NCBI GenBank assembly: GCA_024229615.1
Contig: JAAESG010000089.1
Location: 1-46,330 of the forward strand
Direction: 5' to 3'
Source: Gammaproteobacteria bacterium
GTDB lineage: Bacteria > Pseudomonadota > Gammaproteobacteria > GCA-001735895
Length of the DNA stretch: 46,330 nt
Part shown: one piece after another, positions 1-10,121 of the stretch
Layout: each line of letters starts with the position of its first letter
Numbering within the stretch: the first letter of the stretch is position 1
The notes under the pieces: generated by a model
Told to the model about the DNA's origin: nothing
Seen by the model: the letters and a program-made list of their open reading frames with translations, nothing else
Databases searched by the model: none
Translations under genes and position numbers: made by a program

Positions 1-743
1 AGACAGGCATAGTTGTGCCAGAAATCGATATTGGTCAGGTACTGGCGCTGCCCATGCTTTTCGTGGTGTTTGGCAAACAATAAATCCCTGACCGTAGAAT
101 CTCCAAGGGGCGAACCCATCGTGACGAACATTTTGACTCGTTTACGGTTGTACTTTTTGAAATTAGCGGTTTTACGGTGGGCGAAGCGCCATAACACGTC
201 ATAGCTGACAAAGGTTCCCATGCTATGGGACAGAACGATGGGTTCGCGGCCTTCGTCCCAGGCGCGTCGCAGAATATTTTCGAGTGGTGCGCGAATTTGG
301 TCCGCGATGTACTGATCCTGGTCGTAAAGCTCGGTTTCACGCAGAAAATTGATCATCACGTCATCTTTGACGGTTAACGCGCCCGCCAGCAATTTAACCA
401 GGTCGAGACCGCGGTCTTTGAAGAAACTGCCTACTTTCTCACCCATGCCGACGTGAAACCTGTCCTTGATTTCACGTCGCTCGGTGATGACCTTGTCGAC
501 CTGTACCTGCAGCTTTCTGATATAACCGGCGTCATCCGGAATATGGTGAGGGACGACATCGGCCCAGTAGGCGGATTCGAAAACATCGGGCTGTGCATCG
601 AGGCTAGCGGCCAGGCGGCCCTGACTGACACGGATATTTTCGGTCAGAGTGCGGCGCCACAATTCGTGGGTGATATCCCGTGGCGGCTTGGACGCCAGGC
701 CGTGGATCATGATGATTTTCTTGTGACTGAGATCGAGTGGCAT
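1..743 (-). CDS. alpha/beta-hydrolase-like protein (partial, runs off left edge)
   Basis: Manual minus-strand translation from ATG at 743: MPLDLSHKKIIMIHGLASKPPRDITHELWRR...EGREPIVLSHSMGTFVSYDVLWRF...; no stop before window edge, so missing from ORF track; HG and SHSMG motifs. Confidence 0.8.
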   Translation of the reverse strand, partial: MPLDLSHKKIIMIHGLASKPPRDITHELWRRTLTENIRVSQGRLAASLDAQPDVFESAYWADVVPHHIPDDAGYIRKLQVQVDKVITERREIKDRFHVGMGEKVGSFFKDRGLDLVKLLAGALTVKDDVMINFLRETELYDQDQYIADQIRAPLENILRRAWDEGREPIVLSHSMGTFVSYDVLWRFAHRKTANFKKYNRKRVKMFVTMGSPLGDSTVRDLLFAKHHEKHGQRQYLTNIDFWHNYAC

Positions 744-809
744 AAGTAATAATCCCTCTTGCTTGCTTTGTTGACTCCGAATAATTTACAGGCCTGATTA
801 TCGAGTCTG

Positions 810-1115
810 TCAAATAGCCCTGGCGGCTTCACACATGTGGTTGAGCTTCGCCATGGCAAGCTCGCGCCCAGGCATCATTAATCCACAATCGGGCGCTGCG
901 ATCAGGCGGTCCGCGTCGATGCATTCGATTTGATCCCGGATCGCTGACTCGGTTGCTCTGACGAGCAATTCTTCGGGCACCTGGTTTGCGTCATCATGGG
1001 TGTAGGTGAAGGTGCGGCTGGCCCCGTCATCCTGTTGCTCTGTCTCGGCAAAGTTGCCGATTTTGACATAATCGTGTTTCGGGTAAGCCCCGATGCAAGT
1101 TGTGGTGATAGACAT
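810..1115 (-). pseudogene. cobalamin-independent methionine synthase (MetE C-terminal domain)-like protein with large internal in-frame deletion
   Basis: 101 aa: N-term TTTCIGAYPKHDYVKIG...EELLVRATESAIRDQIE joined directly to C-term CIDADRLIAAPDCGLMMPGRELAMAKLNHMCEAA; the middle of the barrel is absent. Confidence 0.7.
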
Positions 1116-1189
1116 GTCGCAATCATAAGGGAATCCATGCAGGAGATAAAAGTAATAATGAGCCGCTGGTGACTGTTAAACTGGTGTTC

Positions 1190-2026
1190 ATGTCTACTTT
1201 ACTAGCCGATTTTATATGCAGTCACGAACACATCTTCGTGCTCACCGGGGCCGGTGTCAGTACCGCCTCCGGAATTCCCGAGTACCGTGACGATAGTGGC
1301 GAATGGAAGCATCAAAAACCGATGGAGTATCGCAATTTTGTCGGCTGGCAAGAAGCGCGACAACGCTATTGGACTCGTTCGTTCATCGGTTGGCAGAGGT
1401 TTAGCCGGGCACAACCCAATGCCGCGCACCTGGCGCTAGCGCGTCTGGAGCGACTTGGCCTATTGGCTCGTACGGTAACCCAAAATGTCGATGGACTGCA
1501 TCAAAGCGCGGGCAGTTGCGAGGTAACCGAGTTGCACGGTTCGCTCGCGACCGTGACCTGTCTGGATTGTAATGACGCCAGTCCGCGTTCACTGATACAA
1601 CAGCGCTTGTTAGCGCTCAATCCGATGCTGATGGAGCTGTCGGCTCAACCCGCCCCCGATGGGGATGCCTGCGTGGAAGATTACGACGAAAGTGGATTGC
1701 GTGTTCCCGAATGTGAAAACTGTGGTGGAATACTGAAACCGCAGGTGGTGTTTTTCGGCGAAACGGTACCCGTGGTCACCGTGCAGGAATGCTTCGCCGC
1801 TCTCGGCAAAGCTGATGCCATGCTGGTCATCGGTTCTTCGCTGATGGTGTATTCGGGCTTTCGCTTCGTACGTGAGGCACATCGGATGGGTATCCCCATT
1901 GCTGCGATCAACCGCGGCAAAACCCGCGCAGACGAACTGCTGATGCTGAAGATCAGGCAGGACTGTGGAAGCACGTTAGACCAGGCATTGCTTCGCGTCG
2001 AGCCCAGGTTCGTACAGTACGACTAA
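1190..2026 (+). CDS. Sir2-family NAD-dependent protein deacetylase (sirtuin)
   Basis: GAGVSTASGIPEYRD, TQNVDGLHQSAG, ELHGS, CxxC pairs, KPQVVFFGE, VIGSSLMVYS motifs; internal ATG at 1190 preferred. Confidence 0.93.
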   Translation: MSTLLADFICSHEHIFVLTGAGVSTASGIPEYRDDSGEWKHQKPMEYRNFVGWQEARQRYWTRSFIGWQRFSRAQPNAAHLALARLERLGLLARTVTQNVDGLHQSAGSCEVTELHGSLATVTCLDCNDASPRSLIQQRLLALNPMLMELSAQPAPDGDACVEDYDESGLRVPECENCGGILKPQVVFFGETVPVVTVQECFAALGKADAMLVIGSSLMVYSGFRFVREAHRMGIPIAAINRGKTRADELLMLKIRQDCGSTLDQALLRVEPRFVQYD

Positions 2027-2189
2027 TCCCATTTGTGACCCAGTGCCCATATAAAATCAGACCCTGGTCACAGTCGCTTGTGATAGCTGTTCGAGCACTA
2101 AAAAAATCGAGTTTGGAGCGGTACTGAGTCACAGATTAATAGCCTTCGAAAATCTATAAATCCTCTTCAAATTTTTGTCGAGGTATAAC

Positions 2190-2423
2190 ATGAGCAAAAC
2201 CAATATTCACATCGATCCACTGACGACGAGTTGTGTTTTGAAGTATTTCGGCCTCGCGATCGATGAAATCAAGTTGGTGCGATCGATAAACAGCATTAGC
2301 GAGCAAGTCCAAATGAGCAGCGCGATGCAGCTCGAGTCGGGGCGCAGACGCTACTTGATTTCGGAATTGCGCTTTTTGAACAAGCGACTGCGTTTAGTGC
2401 GCGATAAAGCAAATATTGACTAG
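2190..2423 (+). CDS. small hypothetical protein (77 aa)
   Basis: ORF MSKTNIHIDPLTTSCVLKYFG...; intact but no recognised family. Confidence 0.4.
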   Translation: MSKTNIHIDPLTTSCVLKYFGLAIDEIKLVRSINSISEQVQMSSAMQLESGRRRYLISELRFLNKRLRLVRDKANID

Positions 2424-2642
2424 TGCCCATCTATAAACAAGCATTTTTCAATCGAAATAATTACTCGGTGCACTTATTTTGCGACCGACCAGTAGTTGAG
2501 GATATCGTTTTCAGGAGATTTGACGCTAGTAGGCAAGCCTGAATATTCCACCAGGGAACAGCAAGGGACACACATCTGGTTGTTGACACCGATTGTCCCC
2601 GGGCGCGTAGGCCTATGGCACTCAGACAACAGGAATTGACTG

Positions 2643-2870
2643 ATGACCAGGCTCAGGGAGGTGCTGATTTCGTTCGCTGACATACCTTACTATTACCACA
2701 TTACCCAGCGTTTCGTACGCCGTGCTTTTCTTTGCGGGATAGATCATTACTCCGGCCAAAGTTACGAACATCGACGACAATGGGTTATCGACCGAATACG
2801 GCTGCTCTCATCCCTTTTTGCGATTGATGTCTGCGCAATGATGGCGTTTCCCTGCTTCAGCGCCGCCTGA
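2643..2870 (+). pseudogene. truncated REP-associated / Y1 (IS200-like) transposase N-terminal fragment
   Basis: MTRLREVLISFADIPYYYHITQRFVRRAFLCGIDHYSGQSYEHRRQWVIDRIRLLSSLFAIDVCA matches the N-terminus of the family, then sequence breaks off before the HUH and Tyr motifs. Confidence 0.75.
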
Positions 2871-3093
2871 AAACCGATAAGGCGCCTGGTTACGGTGATT
2901 TACATCATTAAGGTCAGAGATAGCTTCTCATTACAAAGACCGGATATACGTGAACTTGCTTTACGCATTTATTTATCAATGCCGATTTGCTATTCAAGAG
3001 AAGTCCATATATGTCTCTTAGGCAATCTGGCTATGATGCCCAACTATGGCTGAGGGGGTACAAATCATATAAGATTGATGATGAGGAAATTAC

Positions 3094-3635
3094 ATGCAAG
3101 GATTGATATACCTGATTGTTGGTTTGTTAGCCAGTTTGTCACGAACAGGCCTGTTACAGGCGGGCGAAGTATTCGATGACATCATCGCAAAAAACCTGTC
3201 TTTCGACTCCGGGACCGTACCGGTATTTTCCTGCCAGATCGACAATCCTCAGATTAAACCTTACGAGATATCGATGTTGGCGTTGGATGATCTACGGCTC
3301 GGTGACGGTGAAAACACGATGCCGCGTTTGGTTCCATGCCGACCATTATGCAGGCCATCGGCGAAGACTATCCGATTAAAGTGATAGGCAACCCGGTTTA
3401 CTACCAACCCCTGGCGGTCGCGATGGACATAGGCGATGACACGGTGGCTGCCAGGTTAAAGGATATTATCGGCTGGATGCATAACGATGGGACTTTTAGC
3501 AAGATCTCAAAAAGTGGTTCGGTGTTGACGATGCTACAGCCCACTAGCAGCGGGTCTGCTGTTACCGCAGTAGGTTATTTAGCGGGTTTATCCCATGCTA
3601 CGGCAAAAGTAAGCTCTCATGTCACAAGCAGATAA
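3094..3635 (+). pseudogene. degenerate periplasmic solute-binding protein (SBP_bac_3-like)
   Basis: Signal-peptide N-term then ...ALDDLRLGDG in frame 1; frame shifts at about 3315-3320 into DAAFGSMPTIMQAIGEDYPIKVIGNPVYYQPLAVAMDIGDDTVAARLKDIIGWMHNDGTFSKISKSG (typical SBP_bac_3 C-term). Confidence 0.65.
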
Positions 3636-6600
3636 TTTGCGGGCTTTCAAATATCCCACAGTGGTTGTTGCCATCGTTGGCGGAGTCGTGTTGATGTTGA
3701 TCTCGGCTACGTTTCAAACCGTTAAATTTGGTTTCGAAGCACTCAACCCGTTGGACCTGTTGGTGCCTTTCCTGACAGGTTGCGCTATCAGTTTGCTGGT
3801 ATCCCGCGTGTTGCGCCAGCGCATTGATAAACTACGCAGAGAATTACAGAATCAATTCGACGAACGTACACAGGACTTGAGGAACACCGAGGATCGTTTC
3901 CATCAATATACCAAAACTTCGAATGAATGGTTCTGGGAAACCGATATTGAGCATCGCTTCGTGTTTCTATCCTCGTATTTATACGAAGCAACCGGATTGC
4001 CCATCGATGAGATGCTGGGCAGAAAGCGCGTTGATCTGCGGTCTGAAAGTGACGATCCCGATGAGATAAAAGCCTGGGATCAGCATCTTGATTGCCTGGA
4101 ACAAAGATTGCCGTTCACAAATTTCGAGTACAGGGCAAATCTTCCGAATGGGTATGAGCGCCTCATCCGATCCAGTGGTAAACCTTATTTTGATAATGAT
4201 GATAATTATCTGGGATATCGCGGTCTTGCTCTGGATGTAACCCATTCAGAAGAGAGGCTATGGCAGCGTAATCGAGACCTTATTTACACCGCCATGTCCT
4301 GTTTAGATGATGGCTTTGTCCTGTTTGATGCGGATGATCGTATGGTGATGTGTAATCAACGCTATCGTGAAATCTACCGGGAAATAGAGTCTATGCTTGA
4401 GCCCGGAGTGAGTTTTCGAGAACTTGCCAGTGCCTACGCTACTATCAACCCGGCCCTCAAGAATGAAGAAGAAAGGGCGAGATGGATCGAATTCCGCACA
4501 AAACAACATGCTAACCCGACGGGCCCGTTAGACCAGCAGTTAAGCAATGGAGACTGGATTCAGGTAATCGACCAGATTTTGCCCATGGGTGGCAGTGTTG
4601 GGCTGCGTATCGATAGTACTGCGAGCAAAATCATTGAAGAGGAACTGGAAAACGCCCAGCGTCTGGTGCATGTCGGAAGTTGGCGCTGGGACGTCCTCGA
4701 GGATCGACTGATTTCCTGTTCTAAGGAATATGCAAATATTTATGGGGTATCCCATGATCAGATTTTTGCTCACATGGAAAAGGGGTTCGAGCGTGTTGTT
4801 CACCCAGATGACATCGAACGAGTCAGGGATTCACTTGATGTGATCAATCAGGGCAGTTCAGAGTATGAAATCGAATACCGCATTATCCGTACGGATGGTG
4901 AGATTCGTACCATAGTGCAAAGAGGGGAGCCGACCCTGATTGTGGATAACGTCATCCTGCAACAACAGGGATCGATTCAGGATGTCACCGAATCAAGGTA
5001 TATCGAAAAAGAGCTTGAGGTGGCACAACGTGTGGCCAAGGTCGGTAGTTATCGCCGTAACCTGCCAGAGGACAAAATGGTAACGGCCTCGACTGAGCTG
5101 GCTCGAATTTATGGCCTGCCACTGGAGCAGGTACTGAACCTGAAGACAGGGGGCTTCAATCAACTGATATATCCCGATGATCTCGCGCAACTCTCCGAAA
5201 ATTATGCCAGCCGCGAAGGTTACGGAGAAGAATACGAATTCCGTTATCGAATTCTACGCACTGATGGAGAAGTTCGTTATGTCATTGAACGGGGTGTTCC
5301 CACGGTAGTTCACGAAGGAGAGGTTATCGAGCTCTTTTGTACGATCCAGGATGTGACCGAATCCAGTCGCGTTGAAGAGGAACTGAAAGCGGCGCAGCGC
5401 ATTGCTCGAATTGGCAGTTTCCGCTGGGATACGCGAAAGGGCAAGATGATTTCCTGTACCGAAGAATTCGCGCGTATCTACGGGCGTTCGGTCGGATATA
5501 TGCTTTCCGGGGAGTCGGATGAACCGTTAGGCGTTCATCCCGACGATGCAGAACGGGTAACACGAGCCTACGCCAGGTCGGATATCGAGGGCAAGTATGA
5601 AGTTAGATATCGTATCGTGCGGGCGGATGGAGAAATTCGTCACCTTTTTGAACGGTGTGATGTCGCCGCCAGACTGGATGGGCAGATCGTTGAGCAGCTC
5701 GGTACCTTGCAAGATGTCACCGAGCACATGGCGGACCGGTCGGAACGAAAAAGAAGTGACGAAATGCTCGAAGCGGCCATCGAAAATGTTCCGGGCGGCT
5801 TTCTCGTGGTCAATGCCGAAGGTTACATCGAGCGCTTTAATCGCAGGTTTTTCGATCTGTATCCCAAACTGCAGTTTTTTATCAATGAAGGTGTTCCGTT
5901 CGAGCGTTTTCTGCAGTACGGGGTCGATCGAGGGCTCTATTTTGACGCACTGGATGACCCTGAAGGTTGGTTGCAGAGACGCCTGGAGTTGCAGCAGTCA
6001 ACGAGTTTCGAGAGCCTCGACCGCATGAGTGATGGTCGCTGGATTCAGATCGCTTTACGGCGTTTACCGAATGGCTCGCGGGTATCGATGCATATGGATG
6101 TAACCGAACTGCAGGAGGCGCGTAAGTCGGCGGAACGCGCAAACGAGGCCAAATCCGATTTTCTGGCCTCGATGAGTCACGAGTTACGCACGCCGATGCA
6201 TGGCATTCTCAGTTTCACCGAGCTCGGACTTAAACGCTTTGAAACCCTGAGTCAGGAGAAGCTGCACCAATATCTGGAAAACATCCGGAGTAGCGGTACG
6301 CGCCTGCTCTACCTGTTAAACGATCTGCTCGATCTGTCCAAGCTCGAGGCTGGAAAAATGGTACTCGACAGGACTCAGGTAGTCATGGCTGAGCTGATTA
6401 AAGCCTGTATCAAGGAACAGGATTTACGTCTACGCGCAAAGCAATTGAGCATTGTGTTTGAGCCTTCTCCTGCGGAGGCTCGCTGTACTTGCGATCGTAA
6501 TCGAATCATCCAGGTGCTGACTAACATCGTTGCCAACGCAATCAAGTTCAGCCCGGAAGGAGGTGAGATTCTGATCGAAATGGAGGAATCGGATAACAGC

Positions 6601-6837
6601 CTTCGAGTCAGCGTTTCCGACCAGGGTCCCGGAATACCGGTCGATGAACTAAACCAGGTATTCGACAAGTTTTATCAGAGTGCCAGCAACCGAAATCAAT
6701 CGGGTAGCACGGGCCTGGGGCTCGCGGTCTGTCGTGAGATAATCGAATTACACCTGGGACGTATCTGGGCCGAAAGTAATCAACACCAGGGAAGCAGAAT
6801 TCTGTTCGAGATTCCGCATCGAGCAACCCGCAGTTGA
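3619..6837 (+). CDS. membrane-anchored multi-PAS sensor histidine kinase
   Basis: Two N-terminal TM segments, several PAS/PAC domains (three tandem similar copies), PAS_7-like modules, HisKA SHELRTPMHGI, HATPase NIVANAIKFSPEGG, DQGPGIP, STGLGLAV. Confidence 0.93.
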   Translation: MSQADNLRAFKYPTVVVAIVGGVVLMLISATFQTVKFGFEALNPLDLLVPFLTGCAISLLVSRVLRQRIDKLRRELQNQFDERTQDLRNTEDRFHQYTKTSNEWFWETDIEHRFVFLSSYLYEATGLPIDEMLGRKRVDLRSESDDPDEIKAWDQHLDCLEQRLPFTNFEYRANLPNGYERLIRSSGKPYFDNDDNYLGYRGLALDVTHSEERLWQRNRDLIYTAMSCLDDGFVLFDADDRMVMCNQRYREIYREIESMLEPGVSFRELASAYATINPALKNEEERARWIEFRTKQHANPTGPLDQQLSNGDWIQVIDQILPMGGSVGLRIDSTASKIIEEELENAQRLVHVGSWRWDVLEDRLISCSKEYANIYGVSHDQIFAHMEKGFERVVHPDDIERVRDSLDVINQGSSEYEIEYRIIRTDGEIRTIVQRGEPTLIVDNVILQQQGSIQDVTESRYIEKELEVAQRVAKVGSYRRNLPEDKMVTASTELARIYGLPLEQVLNLKTGGFNQLIYPDDLAQLSENYASREGYGEEYEFRYRILRTDGEVRYVIERGVPTVVHEGEVIELFCTIQDVTESSRVEEELKAAQRIARIGSFRWDTRKGKMISCTEEFARIYGRSVGYMLSGESDEPLGVHPDDAERVTRAYARSDIEGKYEVRYRIVRADGEIRHLFERCDVAARLDGQIVEQLGTLQDVTEHMADRSERKRSDEMLEAAIENVPGGFLVVNAEGYIERFNRRFFDLYPKLQFFINEGVPFERFLQYGVDRGLYFDALDDPEGWLQRRLELQQSTSFESLDRMSDGRWIQIALRRLPNGSRVSMHMDVTELQEARKSAERANEAKSDFLASMSHELRTPMHGILSFTELGLKRFETLSQEKLHQYLENIRSSGTRLLYLLNDLLDLSKLEAGKMVLDRTQVVMAELIKACIKEQDLRLRAKQLSIVFEPSPAEARCTCDRNRIIQVLTNIVANAIKFSPEGGEILIEMEESDNSLRVSVSDQGPGIPVDELNQVFDKFYQSASNRNQSGSTGLGLAVCREIIELHLGRIWAESNQHQGSRILFEIPHRATRS

Positions 6838-7078
6838 GACCACGGGTTCTCGTTGTTTTCGACGACTTCCACCGGAACCGCTGGAATCAGCTAATCGAGT
6901 TTGTACAAAAGATCAGCCAGCACTGGACTCAGAGTTCATTCTGAATCGCATGGAATCGAATCATGTTCACCCTGCAGACGTTGCCGGCCTGTAAACCCGA
7001 TGATCACACTGATGCGGCAAGGATGAATGCAAAGCTGCTTTGTTTAAATATAAAATGCCTGACATAACTTGAGTTAGA

Positions 7079-7510
7079 ATGTATACGATGATTATCAAAA
7101 AACTAATATTGTGCGCTGTCATATCACTCTGGATTCTTTGTGCAAATTCAGAAGAGCTATTAAAGTCTTCAACGTCCTGGGATGGTGGCAAAATTGAATA
7201 CCCGAAAGGAAAGCCCGAGATAACATCAGTAAAGTTGAAAATTAGTGAAAATAAAATTGTGCCATTTCACTGTCATCCTGTTCCGACTCTGGGTTACATA
7301 TTAAAGGGGAAGCTTGAAGTCGAAACCAAAGACGGGAAAAAGATTGTACTAAATGAGGGGGAGTCAGTGACCGAAGTTATGCGAACTGTGCACCGAGGCA
7401 AGGCTTTAGATGAGCCAGTAGAAATAATCGTTTTCTATGCGGGGGCAACATCAATACCGAATACAGTATTTCCGGAAAATGACCCTGAATTTAATTACTG
7501 TAATAAGTAA
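7079..7510 (+). CDS. secreted cupin-domain protein
   Basis: Signal peptide; VPFHCHPVPTLGYILKGKLEVETKDGKKIVLNEGESV cupin motif. Confidence 0.8.
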   Translation: MYTMIIKKLILCAVISLWILCANSEELLKSSTSWDGGKIEYPKGKPEITSVKLKISENKIVPFHCHPVPTLGYILKGKLEVETKDGKKIVLNEGESVTEVMRTVHRGKALDEPVEIIVFYAGATSIPNTVFPENDPEFNYCNK

Positions 7511-7642
7511 CGTATTTAAAAAGGTATTGCTGTTCGTTTCAGGGTTTAACACCTTCTCAGAACCACTTTACCTGTTACTGAATATGACGTTAAGCAAAAT
7601 CCACATCGCCAATTATTTACAAAATATTTTGTGAGGCACATT

Positions 7643-8434
7643 ATGAAACACTTATTCTTATCATTTCTTGTGGTGATTACTGCACCCACGCTTTCAATTG
7701 CAGGTGACTTTTCCAATGGGCAATGGATCGACCTGACGCATGATTTTTCAGAAGAAACTATTTATTGGCCAACGGCTGATATGTTTAAAAAGACCACTGT
7801 TTTTCATGGTCACACTGAGGCTGGCTTCTATTACACAGCTTATAATTTTAGTGGGGCCGAACATGGAGGAACACATGTAGATGCACCTATTCATTTTTCT
7901 GAAAATCGCAATACTGTGGAACAGATACCAATTGAACAATTAATTGGTCCCGGTTTGATTATTAGAATTAAAGAAAAAGTGAAAGGAAATCGAAATTATC
8001 AACTTTCTGTGCAGGATATTCTGGATTGGGAAAAAGAACACGGGATCATTGATGATGATTCTATAATCCTGGTTGATACAGGTTCAGGAAAATATTGGCC
8101 CAATAAAAACAAATATATGGGAACTGAAAAACGAGGTGAAGAAGGAGTTAAAGAATTAAAATTTCCTGGTATTCACCCAGAAGCAGCAAAATTTTTATCC
8201 ACAGAAAGAAAGATCAAGGCGGTAGGACTAGATACCCCTAGCATTGATTATGGTGGCTCTAAGCTATTTGAAACGCATCAAATTCTATTTGAGAAAAACA
8301 TTCCTGGCCTCGAAAATATCGCTAATCTTGATAAATTACCAATAAGGGGGTCAATGATAATTGGACTACCAATGAAAATCGAAGGTGGTAGTGGAGCACC
8401 ATTACGTATTATTGCATTTATATCGGAAAAATAG
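7643..8434 (+). CDS. secreted cyclase / kynurenine-formamidase-like protein
   Basis: Signal peptide; IDLTHDFSEETIYWP, GGTHVDAPIHF, VGLDTPSIDYG, GLPMKIEGGSGAPLR motifs. Confidence 0.85.
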   Translation: MKHLFLSFLVVITAPTLSIAGDFSNGQWIDLTHDFSEETIYWPTADMFKKTTVFHGHTEAGFYYTAYNFSGAEHGGTHVDAPIHFSENRNTVEQIPIEQLIGPGLIIRIKEKVKGNRNYQLSVQDILDWEKEHGIIDDDSIILVDTGSGKYWPNKNKYMGTEKRGEEGVKELKFPGIHPEAAKFLSTERKIKAVGLDTPSIDYGGSKLFETHQILFEKNIPGLENIANLDKLPIRGSMIIGLPMKIEGGSGAPLRIIAFISEK

Positions 8435-8587
8435 TTTCCCCCAAAAACCCTAATCAAGAGATCGCATTCCAAGGAACCACCTGTGTGTCGAAAAGTAAGA
8501 AGAAATGGAGTCATTCCACCTGATCGATCCGTGTGCACTGGCGGGCTAGTCATTTAAATTGAATGTCGATTGATTTAAAGTCCCGGG

Positions 8588-9232
8588 ATGCTCAACTTGT
8601 CGATACGCAATGCGCTGGTGCTGCTGCTTACCCTTGCTTTGAACGCTTGCGGCATATATGAAAAATATGACTATGGCAAAAGTGCTAATTCGAGGCTCGA
8701 CGATTCGTTGGTAACTACCGTCGAGATGCCGGTGAGCGCGCCGTCCATCAGTCAACGCTATCGCCCTCAGGGTCCGACTGCGCAAAGTGAGCGCAGGGGA
8801 TTTGACTTGCTGGTCCCGAGCAGGGCGCCGGTTCTGGCCGCGAGTGACGGTCTCGTAAGCCGTTCCGCGCTATCGTTTCTGTTTGGTAATCAGCTGTTTA
8901 TAAACCACGGCCGGAGCGCCTCCGCTTACCGAGTTCAAACACGTTATTTCCATCTCGTCGAGGCACTGGTAGGCGAAGGAGAGAAGGTTCGCCGTGGACA
9001 GTTGATCGATTATTCGGGGATGACCGGGCTTGCCGGGATATTTCCACACCTGCATTTTGAAGTGCATCAGCTAAACGACGATGATCCAGCACTCGCGATT
9101 AGGGATCTCGATCCTCAACGCTGTTGGTTTGATGGGCCAGGCAAGATCACTTGTTACCATAGGGCGGGTGATTTCAGTGCCCGCAACCTGACCTATCCGG
9201 TGCCCTGTCGTGGCCTGGAGTGTCAGCAGTGA
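8588..9232 (+). CDS. M23-family peptidase lipoprotein
   Basis: Lipobox-like ALNACG; RGFDLLVP..APVLAASDG, TRYFHL, GEKVRRGQLIDYSGMTG, HLHFEVHQ. Confidence 0.85.
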   Translation: MLNLSIRNALVLLLTLALNACGIYEKYDYGKSANSRLDDSLVTTVEMPVSAPSISQRYRPQGPTAQSERRGFDLLVPSRAPVLAASDGLVSRSALSFLFGNQLFINHGRSASAYRVQTRYFHLVEALVGEGEKVRRGQLIDYSGMTGLAGIFPHLHFEVHQLNDDDPALAIRDLDPQRCWFDGPGKITCYHRAGDFSARNLTYPVPCRGLECQQ

Positions 9233-10035
9233 GCCCGGCCGGTCTGGACCTGGAACAGTTTGCGCAGTGTATTGCGGATTTTTTCTTCATGTTGGTTCCC
9301 CGGCCTCGACCATCGCGCAAGGCGCTTGATGAATGCCTTATTATTTCTCATCGTGGTGAACACGATAATCGGCAGGTTAAGGAGAATACCCTCGAGGCGT
9401 TTGCAGTAGCCGTGGACGCCGGAGTCTGGGGAATAGAATTCGATGTTCGCTGGACCCGTGATTGGCATCCCGTGGTGATACACGATAGCGACGCAAAGCG
9501 GGTCTTCGGGCTCGATCTGGACGTGGCAGCTGCGAGTCTGCAGGAGTTGCGCCTACAGCTGCCGGAGATTCCAACCCTGGCTGAGGTGGTGGAGCGTTTC
9601 GGCGGTAAATATCATTTGATGATTGAATTGAAACGCGATGAAAACGGCGGCGAGCGGATCAAAGCCGAGCGTTTGCGCGATACCCTGAATTCGCTGGAGG
9701 CCGGGGTGGATTATCATATCCTCGCGCTGGATTTCGAGTTGTTTGAGCTGGTTGAGTTCACGAGCCCCGCTGCCCTGTTGCCGGTGGCTACTCTGAATAT
9801 CGGGAAATTCAGTCGACAGACCCTGGCGCGGAATTTTGCCGGTCTAAGTGGTCAATACCTGTTACTAAATTCAAAGTTGATCCGCCGGCACCAGCGACAG
9901 GGACAGAAGATCGGTACCGGTTTTATCGCCTCGAGATTTGCTTTTTATCGCGAATTGAATCGTGGTGTGGACTGGATTTTCACTAATCATGCACTCCGAC
10001 TCTGCGCCCTTAGAAGACGACTGTTGGACGATTGA
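9229..10035 (+). CDS. glycerophosphodiester phosphodiesterase-like protein
   Basis: ISHRGEHDNRQVKENTLEAFAVAVDAGVWGIEFDVRWTRDWHPVVIHD GDPD signature; exact start uncertain. Confidence 0.85.
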   Translation: MSPAGLDLEQFAQCIADFFFMLVPRPRPSRKALDECLIISHRGEHDNRQVKENTLEAFAVAVDAGVWGIEFDVRWTRDWHPVVIHDSDAKRVFGLDLDVAAASLQELRLQLPEIPTLAEVVERFGGKYHLMIELKRDENGGERIKAERLRDTLNSLEAGVDYHILALDFELFELVEFTSPAALLPVATLNIGKFSRQTLARNFAGLSGQYLLLNSKLIRRHQRQGQKIGTGFIASRFAFYRELNRGVDWIFTNHALRLCALRRRLLDD

Positions 10036-10121
10036 TGCCCATTTGGCCAGCTGTAAGACCGAAAAAATCGATGCGGTTCAATAGTTTTCGTGTCAGTATC
10101 TCTGCTGGATTTTACTGAGAT

